From NCBI GenBank assembly GCA_903923395.1, contig CAIXXM010000112.1, forward strand, positions 1 through 42,403: a stretch of 42,403 bases of DNA, given 5' to 3'. Both the position numbers and the translations under genes were made by a program. Shown here piece by piece: positions 26,678-33,995 of the stretch (position 1 is its first letter; each line of letters opens with the position of its first letter). Below the pieces are notes generated by a model. That model did not search any database and was not told where the DNA came from. It was given only the letters and a program-made list of their open reading frames with translations. The DNA comes from an uncultured Acidobacteriia bacterium (GTDB taxonomy: Bacteria > Acidobacteriota > Terriglobia > Bryobacterales > Bryobacteraceae).

Positions 26678-27829
26678 TTAACTCCCGACACTGAACTCCA
26701 CCCATCCCGCGAGCGTCGCGGGTTTGTTCTTCAGAAACACAATCTTCCTGGTCTTGGGGAACGGCAGACCACTCTTGATTGCCCGCTCGTAAAACGGCAA
26801 CAGACCCAGCACTTTTCTATGTGCCTGTTCCTCAGCACCAATCCCCAGTGACTTACTCAGGAACCCCGCGCCCCAGCCCACAGACAGCAGACAGCCGCCG
26901 TTCTCCCTCGCCTGTGCTAACTTGCTCTGCAACCCGGCAACAGCGGAAGCCAGCGCTTCCAACCCCGTCCACTTCGCATACTGCGCGTGTAGCTCCAGTT
27001 GTTTTGCGGCATAATCATTCGCCGCTAGGAATAACTTCTCCCGCGGAATCGGAGCACCCCACCGCAAAGACGCGCGCACTTCCTCCTGATTCAGGAACGC
27101 ATTCTCGTGCCATGAGCCCTCAAAGACAGTTCCCGGCTTGGCCATCTCCGCGAATGCCGGTGTCGATTCCTCCGGCCGGCTTCCCAGCGCAATCCCGCGC
27201 CCGGAAAGCTTCCAACCCAGCGCCAGTTGCTCCGGCGACTTCTGAAACAGCGTGGCAACCCGCAGTAAGTAGACCTGCAAAGCCTCTCGCGAGATATTTC
27301 CGGCATCGCCAATGCGGAACACACGCAACTTATCGGAATTTCCTGTCCCCAGAATCTGCTGCTCGATGTTCTCCGCCGGCCGCCGCGGCGAACGCTCCCC
27401 GGCCAGCCGTCCCGCCACCTCAGCCATCGCACCGGGCTTGGCATGCGCAAATAAGTACGCCGTACGCAGCGCACCCTTCAACACAGACCCCGCCAGATAA
27501 GGCCCGCGCGCATCCCTGGCAAAAGTCGGGATACTTAATACATCCGCCGGTGCCGCATTCCAGTAAGGCGTATAAGCCGCATCCTCAAACGGAATCCGCC
27601 GCTCCGCGAAGTTCTGCGCATAACCACCCCAGGACGCGAAATCCAGCTTCGTCCCCTTCGCCAACTGCGCCAGATAACTATCCAGCCGCGGACCCTTCGC
27701 ATTCAACTCAAAGATGCGTTTCTGGTTCAGCACGTTCACCTGATCGCGCCAAACCATGTAATCGATAGGGGAGAGCTTATCTCCGTCACCAGTCAACGTG
27801 GGAGTCAGCACAGTAACGCGGTACTTCAT
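26678..27829 (-). CDS. csm5: Type III-A CRISPR effector RAMP protein Csm5
   Basis: A 383-residue RAMP (Cas7-like) protein that caps the crRNA 3' end in Csm complexes. It starts MKYRVTVLTPTLTGDGDKLSPIDYM, matching the Csm5 signature of a T-P strand, G-D-G-x-K loop and SPIDY. PYLAGSVLKGALRTAYLF is the typical RAMP helix after the PGSS-like block. The start ATG overlaps the csm4 stop as ATGA at 27826-27829, so it is translationally coupled. The frame stays open to 28342, but that part lies inside csm4 and has no family similarity. This is the last gene of the operon, and nothing resembling an array follows it. Confidence 0.9.
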   Translation of the reverse strand: MKYRVTVLTPTLTGDGDKLSPIDYMVWRDQVNVLNQKRIFELNAKGPRLDSYLAQLAKGTKLDFASWGGYAQNFAERRIPFEDAAYTPYWNAAPADVLSIPTFARDARGPYLAGSVLKGALRTAYLFAHAKPGAMAEVAGRLAGERSPRRPAENIEQQILGTGNSDKLRVFRIGDAGNISREALQVYLLRVATLFQKSPEQLALGWKLSGRGIALGSRPEESTPAFAEMAKPGTVFEGSWHENAFLNQEEVRASLRWGAPIPREKLFLAANDYAAKQLELHAQYAKWTGLEALASAVAGLQSKLAQARENGGCLLSVGWGAGFLSKSLGIGAEEQAHRKVLGLLPFYERAIKSGLPFPKTRKIVFLKNKPATLAGWVEFSVGS

Positions 27830-28878
27830 TCGCTGATCTCCTCTTCGCCACTGGCGCTTTCTTCCTGTTCCATCACCACCGGTTCCGGGACAACTGCCGC
27901 CGGTACAGGCACCACCGGCTCCACTACCTGCAGCCCCGCCAGCGCAATCGGAATCGCCAGTGCGAACCCGCTGCGGTACACCGGATGCGCAAACCCTTCC
28001 GGAGCCACATCCACAGCCTGTCCGCACAATGCCGGAGCCGCCAGCACAGAGCCCTCTTCCACCATGCGGACGTGCTTCTTTTTCGGCGCTCCCGCCGGGG
28101 AATCCGTCCAGCCGCCGCGCTCCTGAATCACATACTCGCCCTGCGCCCAATCCACGCTGTCCGCGGCAACCGGCGAATACAGAGACAACAGCCACCAGGC
28201 CCCCTGCACTTCCACTTCCGGGAACAGCTTCGCAACTGGATGAAACTCCGGTTCCGCCGCACGTCCCCAGCCGCGCGAACGTTCGCCGCCAAAGCCGGTA
28301 TCCGCCAGCAAACGGAACGCCGCACGCACACGCGGCTCCCACCGGGCCTCACGAATATCAACCAAGCCCCACATGCCCGCCCGCGGATGAAACTCCAGAC
28401 AGGCAACACGGTGCGGCTCTCCGGCCACGCCACTGACACGGTCCACCGCCACAGACGACCGCAGAGAAACGCGGAACGGTGCGGAAGCACCCCCGGGAAT
28501 CAGACAGCCACTGGCCCCATCCACGGCATAACGGTTCTCATCAAACGCACCCAGCGCGACATCCAGCGGCACCAGCTTCGCACCCTTCAAATACAAGCGG
28601 CTCGAAACCGCCGGCGGCCACGAAGTCTTCGGCGGAGGCACCAGCCGCGTGTTCCCCGCAAAAGGAAACAGCGAACTGAACCGCACCGCGGGACCCTCCG
28701 CGGAACGCACCGTCGCCTCCAGCCACTCCTCCAGCCACCCCAGCGAACGCATGGCCTGCGTTACCGCTGAGAAAAGAGAATCAGAGTGGTAGACCGCATC
28801 CACACGCGTGCGGTCTCCGCTGGAATGTCCAATGCGCCACGGACCCGCAGGCCGCAGCTTTACTTCAAGCAGCGCCAT
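27826..28878 (-). CDS. csm4: Type III-A CRISPR effector RAMP protein Csm4
   Basis: A 350-residue Cas5-like RAMP protein that binds the crRNA 5' tag and contacts Cas10. The N-terminus VKLRPAGPWRIG and HSDSLFSAVTQAMRSLGW follow the Csm4 pattern. The glycine-rich loop DTGFGGERSRGWGRA, about residues 210-224, is diagnostic of Cas5/Cas7-type RAMPs. SGFALAIPI near residue 305 matches the usual YRYGKAFPIPI-like C-terminal block. After it lies an extra tail of about 40 residues, Pro/Val-rich then acidic (EQEESASGEEEISE), not needed for the fold. The start is 3 bases after the csm3 stop. Confidence 0.9.
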   Translation of the reverse strand: MALLEVKLRPAGPWRIGHSSGDRTRVDAVYHSDSLFSAVTQAMRSLGWLEEWLEATVRSAEGPAVRFSSLFPFAGNTRLVPPPKTSWPPAVSSRLYLKGAKLVPLDVALGAFDENRYAVDGASGCLIPGGASAPFRVSLRSSVAVDRVSGVAGEPHRVACLEFHPRAGMWGLVDIREARWEPRVRAAFRLLADTGFGGERSRGWGRAAEPEFHPVAKLFPEVEVQGAWWLLSLYSPVAADSVDWAQGEYVIQERGGWTDSPAGAPKKKHVRMVEEGSVLAAPALCGQAVDVAPEGFAHPVYRSGFALAIPIALAGLQVVEPVVPVPAAVVPEPVVMEQEESASGEEEISE

Positions 28879-28881
28879 GCC

Positions 28882-29715
28882 TTAAGCCGCAACCAGGGAA
28901 TCACCAATCTCAGCCACCTTGGCCTGCAACGCCGCCAAGTCCACGCCAGCAGCGAGTTCCTGCTCGGGTGCACCCGCCGCATAGTAATCCTTGCCGCGCC
29001 ACACCAGCTTCAGCCCATGGAAACTCACACTGCCGGACCCGCGCGAACCACCGCCGCCCAGCGTGTCATCCTCCAGCAGCCGCAAACCCTGCAGCAGCAA
29101 CCCCGTCAACACAGCATCTTCCGGGCACAACTGGTCGATCACCATGCGGATCTTGAACTTCGCACCCGCGGGCACGCGCTCCAGCGTTCGCGGATTGGCC
29201 TGCGAAGTAATGCGGTCAATCGCATTCTCGCTCTTCACTTCCGTTAGTTCATCGTCCAGGTTTTCACGCATCTGCGGCGTGATGCTTTCGAGCACCAGCG
29301 GCGCGTCAAACACCGCCAAGCGCGCCGGCGTGGCATGGTGACTGTCGATTTCACCGCCGCCCACCTTCTCCATGCGCCCCGGGTTGCGCCCAAACAGCAG
29401 GCAGATCTCATCATCCGGACGGTCACTCTGGTGGATGCGCACTTCCTGGCCCTTGCGCTTCGAGATATAAACCAGCTCCGAAGGTACTGCCGCACCCGTG
29501 GCCTGCTCCAGCAGCGCACGAATACGCCCGCGCAAAGAACTGCCGGGCAGATACGGACGGCCCTGCGAATCCTTCACCACCGGATTATCCGCCCCGCCGA
29601 TTTCGAGCGAGCCCTTTCCCGCGCCAATATGCAGCCCCGTCCCGCAAACCAATTCGCCTTCGAGAATCAGCTTCCCGATCAACTTCAATTCCGTTTTTGC
29701 CGTGTGAGCGCTCAT
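28882..29715 (-). CDS. csm3: Type III-A CRISPR effector backbone RNase Csm3
   Basis: A 277-residue Cas7-type protein forming the helical backbone on the crRNA and cutting target RNA at 6-nt steps. Family blocks are clear: CGTGLHIGAGKGSLEIGGADNPVVKD, then LPGSSLRGRIRALLE. The aspartate used for RNA cleavage (D32/D33 in characterised Csm3 proteins, in the AIDSPVVRD block) is conserved as D43 in ADNPVVKD (codon 29587-29589). Late in the chain, LGGGGSRGSGSVSF is the glycine-rich loop. It is slightly longer than usual, mainly at both ends. GGAGAG lies 7 bases before the ATG, giving a good start. RNase activity should therefore be intact. Confidence 0.93.
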   Translation of the reverse strand: MSAHTAKTELKLIGKLILEGELVCGTGLHIGAGKGSLEIGGADNPVVKDSQGRPYLPGSSLRGRIRALLEQATGAAVPSELVYISKRKGQEVRIHQSDRPDDEICLLFGRNPGRMEKVGGGEIDSHHATPARLAVFDAPLVLESITPQMRENLDDELTEVKSENAIDRITSQANPRTLERVPAGAKFKIRMVIDQLCPEDAVLTGLLLQGLRLLEDDTLGGGGSRGSGSVSFHGLKLVWRGKDYYAAGAPEQELAAGVDLAALQAKVAEIGDSLVAA

Positions 29716-29744
29716 CTTGTTCTCTCCGGTTGTTCTTGAGTGCG

Positions 29745-30329
29745 CTATTCGTTGTAAGCAACAATGGCTTCGAACAGATCGCGGAACCGTTCATAGCCGC
29801 GCAGTTCGTTCTTGCGGGTGACCTGCAGCAGCAGCCGTTCCATCTGGTCCAGGCTGCGCAGACCGTGGCGCGCAATGGTGTAGGCAAGCCGCGCCCGCAG
29901 CATCACGAACTCATGCTGCCGTTCATTTTCAGGGGCACGCGTGGCACGGCGGACAGCGTTGTAAAACCGCCGCAACTGGCTGCGTGTGCCGGAATCCATA
30001 TCCCGCATGCGGCTGACTACAGCGTGCGCCTGGTTATCCAGATAGAGGCTGTCGTTCACTAGCTTCTCCAGATCCACTTCCATGCCCGCATCGCCACGGA
30101 ACGCACCGGGCGCACCGCCACCAGGCCTCGGCCCGCGGTCACCACCCGGACGGTCTCCGCCCGGCCGCTCGCCACCGTGTCTCGGACCCCTGTCGCCACC
30201 GGGGCGCTGCCCGCCACCCTGGCGGTTGTCACCCCCTGGCCGCGGACCACCACCCTGCGGCTTCCCGCCATCTCTCGGCGGACGGTTCTGACCCGCGCGG
30301 TTTTCCTGTTTTGCCTGTTCTTCCGCCAT
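29745..30329 (-). CDS. csm2: Type III-A CRISPR small subunit Csm2 with RGG/GRP-rich N-terminal extension
   Basis: A 194-residue protein, choosing ATG 30329 because GGAG lies 9 bases upstream; a GTG at 30359 overlaps the cas10 end. Residues about 83-194 are an all-helical domain of Csm2 size (VDLEKLVNDSLYLDNQAHAVV, TRSQLRRFYNAVRRATR, LARHGL-like YTIARHGLRSLDQMERLL). That position, between cas10 and csm3, is standard for csm2. Residues about 10-80 are a low-complexity extension of G, R, P, D and Q with repeats such as RPGGDR and RGPR. Ordinary Csm2 is about 110-150 residues and lacks this. The tail resembles RNA-binding RGG regions. Confidence 0.85.
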   Translation of the reverse strand: MAEEQAKQENRAGQNRPPRDGGKPQGGGPRPGGDNRQGGGQRPGGDRGPRHGGERPGGDRPGGDRGPRPGGGAPGAFRGDAGMEVDLEKLVNDSLYLDNQAHAVVSRMRDMDSGTRSQLRRFYNAVRRATRAPENERQHEFVMLRARLAYTIARHGLRSLDQMERLLLQVTRKNELRGYERFRDLFEAIVAYNE

Positions 30330-30345
30330 GCAAGTTGTCTCCGTG

Positions 30346-31764
30346 TTATCCCTTTGCACTCAGCCGGGCCCATTCCATGGCCACCAGCCCCTCCGGCCGC
30401 AGCTTCAGCCGCCCCCGGATGTTCTTGCCCGTCATCTCTTTCATGAGGTGCGAGCGCAGTTTCTGAAACTCTTTCTCCCGCTTGCCCGCCGCCCGCGCGA
30501 ATTGCCTTTGGAAACGCAACGCCCGCGCCCGCAGGCGCTCATCTTCGCTGCGTTCCGCGGTCTCCACTTTCTTGTAGAGATTCCGCAGTTGCGTCACAAA
30601 CTGCCTGCCGGACCGGAATTCCTCGGTGAGCTTCGCGACGGCATCTTTCAGCTCCGCCGCACTGCTCAGGTGCCGCCATTCCAAGACGCGCCCCAGCAAA
30701 TGTATACAATCCTTGTCGCTCGCCTTCGCTACTTCCAGATCCCGCCCTGCCATTTCATACACATGGCCCAGGGTCTCTTCCGCATCGGCGATCCGAAGCG
30801 CCATCGAAATCGTCTTCGCTTCACCGCCGGGCAGCTCTTTCAAGTTCTCCGCGGTGAAGCGGGCGAAGATCCTTTCCAACTCCTGCGCAAAGCCCGCCAG
30901 CGCATCCCACGCACCGTAGACTGCGAAGCCGGAAGTCGTCGCATAGAGCACCGTCACGCTCTGAAAGTAATCCGGCTGCGAACAAAGCAGTTCCAACTCG
31001 CCAGCCAGGAACTGTTTGTAGAGCAGAGCCAGAGTCACATACTCTTCCACACTCTGCACGCGCCGCAGACGCAGTGCAAAATCATCGAACTCGCCGCGCA
31101 GAACACCCCAGAGCCGCTGCCCTTTCGACCGGCCAGCCAGTTGTGCGGTGCTGGCAGGGCCGTTGTCCGTTTGCGCCTGATGCCGCGAGAGCGAAATGTT
31201 GCCCATCGAAGCCTGCGCGCTCAGATCCCAGTGGTATTGGCCGCCCTCCGCGGCAATTAAGGCAGGGAAATCAAACGAGAACCCCACACCCGCCGCTTCC
31301 CGCAGACCGGGAGGAGTCGCGTCATCCGAGGGTGCTGTCTTCTCGAAGGCAGCGAAGAAACCCGGCTCCAGAGGCACCTTGTGGCGCTGTTCCCGAAGGC
31401 CGTCGTTGAGCCGCTTGCGGACGACTGTCCATGCCCCCAGGTTTTCCGTGGCACTCCAGATCAAACGCAGCGCGGAGTTAGTCGCGGTTTGGATAGTTGC
31501 AGCGGCGCGTGTCAGAAATTGCGCAGCGGCATCGGCGCGCCCTTGATCCGGCAGGATCACCAGGAATTCATTGCGGTCCGCTGTGCCCATCAGCAGCAGG
31601 GGCAGTTGCAGTTCTGACAACAGCGCACGGGGCAGCACCTCGCCCAGCAGCGTGACCCACGCGGTGCGCGCTTCAAACACAACATTGTTCTGGCCGGCGG
31701 AACCGCTGGAGAGAAAGTTTTCCACTCCCAGCAGACGCCCTTGCAGCAAAATCTGCGCTGACAT
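30346..31764 (-). CDS. cas10: Reduced Cas10 (Csm1-like), no HD domain, GGDD replaced by TTSG
   Basis: A 472-residue protein from ATG 31764; an in-frame ATG at 31809 would add 15 residues. It begins directly with a Palm1-like segment (LLQGRLLGVENFLSSGS). The second palm is recognisable: VTVLYATTSGFAVYGAWDALAGFAQELERIFARFT, then TISMALRIADAEETLGHVYEMAGRDLEVAKAS. These align with the Csm1 LYSGGDDLFIVGAWD and RAAELAGEALDRAK regions. The cyclase GGDD is TTSG (residues 276-279, codons 30928-30939). No N-terminal HD nuclease domain and no CxxC zinc pairs exist. Typical Csm1 is about 750-850 residues. It is the first operon gene, 62 bases from a divergent amidohydrolase. Confidence 0.85.
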   Translation of the reverse strand: MSAQILLQGRLLGVENFLSSGSAGQNNVVFEARTAWVTLLGEVLPRALLSELQLPLLLMGTADRNEFLVILPDQGRADAAAQFLTRAAATIQTATNSALRLIWSATENLGAWTVVRKRLNDGLREQRHKVPLEPGFFAAFEKTAPSDDATPPGLREAAGVGFSFDFPALIAAEGGQYHWDLSAQASMGNISLSRHQAQTDNGPASTAQLAGRSKGQRLWGVLRGEFDDFALRLRRVQSVEEYVTLALLYKQFLAGELELLCSQPDYFQSVTVLYATTSGFAVYGAWDALAGFAQELERIFARFTAENLKELPGGEAKTISMALRIADAEETLGHVYEMAGRDLEVAKASDKDCIHLLGRVLEWRHLSSAAELKDAVAKLTEEFRSGRQFVTQLRNLYKKVETAERSEDERLRARALRFQRQFARAAGKREKEFQKLRSHLMKEMTGKNIRGRLKLRPEGLVAMEWARLSAKG

Positions 31765-31826
31765 TGGGTTTTTGCCCTGAAAATCGGTGTGCTTCCGATA
31801 GGCTATCATGCACGGGAGATTTCCAT

Positions 31827-32726
31827 ATGACACGCAGGCAACTGCTGCTCGCACCCTTGTTTACGCAAATCGAGTTTGCGCAAACCCAGAGGGTGCGGCT
31901 GATCGATACCCATGTTCACCTCTTTTCCGCCGATACCCGCCAGTTCCCTTTCTCCAAGGCAGCTCCGTATCATCCCGAACCGCTTGCCGTGGAGGACTAC
32001 GTCAAGTTCGCTCCGGCAGCCGGAATAGAACACGCCGTCATCGTCCACCCGGAGCCGTATCAGGATGACCATAGTTATCTCGAATACTGCTTTGCCAAGG
32101 AACCCTCCAGTGGGTTCTTCAAAGGCACATGCCTCTTCGATCCTCTGCGTCCTGGCACGCCCGCGCGGATGAAAGAACTGCTGCGCCGGAACCCCGGCCG
32201 CATTGTTGCGCTCCGCATCCATGAGATGCACGGGCCCGGCACACCGCCCGCAACCAACGGCCCCATCAAAGACCGCGACTTACAGTCAGAGGCCATGCGG
32301 AATACCTGGCGCGCGGCAGCCAGTTTGGGCCTGATGATACAAATGCACTTTCTCCCCGCATATGCGCCGCAGATCGGCAAGTTAGCTGCCGAATTCCCTG
32401 AGATGAACGTCATTCTCGACCACCTCGGCCGCGGCTGGCAGGGCAGTGCCGAAGACTTCAACGGGGTGCTCGCCCTTTCCCGCCACAAACAGATCGTGAT
32501 CAAGGTGGCAGAGATTCCCGCACTTACAACAAAACCGCTGATCCGCCAGGCCTATGCAGCCTTCGGCCCGGACCGCATGATCTGGGGCGACTTAGGCCAC
32601 GACGCTGACGCACTCCAGAAACAACTACGCTTCTTCACTGCTCTCTTCGACTTCGCGCCAGCGGAAGCACTGGAAAAAATGCGGTTCCGGAACGCCCAGG
32701 CACTCTTCCACTTTCCGCGCAGCTAA
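31827..32726 (+). CDS. TIM-barrel amidohydrolase (amidohydrolase_2 / YcjF-like lactonase group)
   Basis: A 299-residue hydrolase starting at ATG 31827, with GGGAGA seven bases upstream. After a short N-terminus MTRRQLLLAPLFTQIEFAQ, a weak export-like segment, comes LIDTHVHLFS with the H-x-H metal site. Later blocks are AALRIH-like VALRIHEMHG, IQMHFL, VILDHLGRG and FGPDRMIWGDLGHD with the terminal Asp. This is the pattern of the amidohydrolase_2 family, which includes 2-pyrone-4,6-dicarboxylate lactonase and other lactonases and decarboxylases. Substrate is unknown. The longer frame back to 31764 reads over the cas10 start and lacks family similarity. Confidence 0.85.
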   Translation: MTRRQLLLAPLFTQIEFAQTQRVRLIDTHVHLFSADTRQFPFSKAAPYHPEPLAVEDYVKFAPAAGIEHAVIVHPEPYQDDHSYLEYCFAKEPSSGFFKGTCLFDPLRPGTPARMKELLRRNPGRIVALRIHEMHGPGTPPATNGPIKDRDLQSEAMRNTWRAAASLGLMIQMHFLPAYAPQIGKLAAEFPEMNVILDHLGRGWQGSAEDFNGVLALSRHKQIVIKVAEIPALTTKPLIRQAYAAFGPDRMIWGDLGHDADALQKQLRFFTALFDFAPAEALEKMRFRNAQALFHFPRS

Positions 32727-32734
32727 GACAGGAT

Positions 32735-32880
32735 TAGACAGCTACATCCACGAAGGCCCGCGGAAATCCTGCTCATTCTTCGTCGCGTAACCGGCTTACA
32801 AGCTCAAGGCCTGGCCGTTCCGAACTTTGGACTGGCCGGAGGAGCCGCACTCCATTTCTGTACTCCACGAAAGATGAGTC
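32735..32880 (+). pseudogene. Possible remnant of an AbiEii-type nucleotidyltransferase gene
   Basis: One frame is open here and reads ILLILRRVTGLQAQGLAVPN, then FGLAGGAALHFCTPRK. The FxLAGGxAL core resembles the N-terminus of AbiEii/MNT-type nucleotidyltransferases, where it is followed by an S-x-D-x-D metal site. That site is missing, no start codon or ribosome site is evident, and the similarity ends within 60 residues. Either a decayed toxin or abortive-infection gene, or chance. The remainder of 32727-32962 shows nothing else. Confidence 0.22.
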
Positions 32881-32962
32881 ACATCCGGAACCGGGCGTCC
32901 TGCTCTCCTGGTCATCGAGTTCAAAAGTTGTCGTCATGCTTGTAAGTTGACCGGCCCAAAAC

Positions 32963-33970
32963 TTAATTCCGGTTGGGCATCGCGTAATAGCCCTTGCGAA
33001 CCTGCACCTTCATATCTTTGTCCTTCAGCTTCAAATCAATCTTCCGGAAACTGCCGTCTTTGTTCGTGTTCGTCGGCGTATAACCAATGGCATACTGCGC
33101 CCGCATCTCCTGCTCCAACTGGCTGTAGATCTCCTGCAGCGTGTTCTTGCGGTCCACGCGGAACAGCCGTCCCCCGGTCTCTTCACTCATCTTCTTGAGC
33201 GTGCCTTCGCCGGAATAACCCATGCCGCCCATCCCGTAGAACCCGCGGTCCACGTAGAGAACGCTGTAGATGATTGCGTCTGCCTTCTGCGCCGCTTCAA
33301 TGGCCTGTTTTTCGGTTTCACGGCTGCCCTGATCTTCACCATCCGTGATGAGGACAATCACTTTGCGCCCGGCTTCTTTCGCCAGCATGTCGCCCGCCGC
33401 CAGATAGACCGCATCGTAGAGCAGAGTCCCGCGCGCCCGGTTCATCGTCGGCACCGGACCACCCGTTGGACCCGAATATCCCGTATTCAGCTTCAGGCGG
33501 TTCAGGCCCTGTTGCAGCATCCGCGGCGTGCCAGTGATGTCCTGCAGCAGTTCCACATCGGCACCAAAGCTGATTAGAAACGCGACATCTTTCTTCTTCA
33601 GCACAGAGGAAAAGAACGTGGACGAAGCCTGCCGTTCAATCTCAATCAAGTTGCGCTGGCTGCCGGAGACATCCACCAGCAGGCCGATGGTGAGCGGAAG
33701 ATCAGTTTCACGCGTGAAGTACTTCACGGTTTGCGGCTTGCCGTCCTCGAAAAGGTCGAAATCCTCTTTCTTCAAACTAACCACAATCCCGTTCGCCTTG
33801 TTGCGGACAGAACAGAAGAGATTGACCACATCGACATCCACCTTGATGGGCTGGTCATCTTCAATCTTTTGCTGTTGTTGCTGGGCGTAAAGCCCCGCGA
33901 GAGCAAATGGAACCAGCAACACGGCGGAGACGAGAAATTTTTTCATGGTGGCGTAATCCGGCAGACGCAT
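32963..33970 (-). CDS. VWFA-related acidobacterial exported protein
   Basis: A 335-residue protein choosing ATG 33970, which has AAGGA eight bases upstream; ATG 33946 (MKKFLVSAVLLVPFALAG) would give a cleaner signal peptide. After the signal come a run of glutamines and IKVDVDVVNLFCSVRNKANGIVVSLKKEDFDLFEDGKPQ, the hallmark of the VWFA-related family common in Acidobacteriota. The metal-ion-dependent adhesion site is intact: DVSGS (TIGLLVDVSGSQR) and ITDGEDQGS. The C-terminus, QLEQEMRAQYAIGYTP and VRKGYYA, is also typical. It is probably periplasmic or surface-bound and involved in protein interaction. It diverges from the glycosylase gene with about 25 bases between. Confidence 0.9.
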   Translation of the reverse strand: MRLPDYATMKKFLVSAVLLVPFALAGLYAQQQQQKIEDDQPIKVDVDVVNLFCSVRNKANGIVVSLKKEDFDLFEDGKPQTVKYFTRETDLPLTIGLLVDVSGSQRNLIEIERQASSTFFSSVLKKKDVAFLISFGADVELLQDITGTPRMLQQGLNRLKLNTGYSGPTGGPVPTMNRARGTLLYDAVYLAAGDMLAKEAGRKVIVLITDGEDQGSRETEKQAIEAAQKADAIIYSVLYVDRGFYGMGGMGYSGEGTLKKMSEETGGRLFRVDRKNTLQEIYSQLEQEMRAQYAIGYTPTNTNKDGSFRKIDLKLKDKDMKVQVRKGYYAMPNRN

Positions 33971-33995
33971 CGCGATATCCTTCTGGTTTCTTACC

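Noticed and set aside
27830-28342. Upstream extension of the csm5 frame (170 extra codons)
   Set aside because: It lies inside csm4 in another frame, is Gly/Cys/Ala-rich and lacks similarity. The Csm5 family start is MKYRVTVLTP at 27829.
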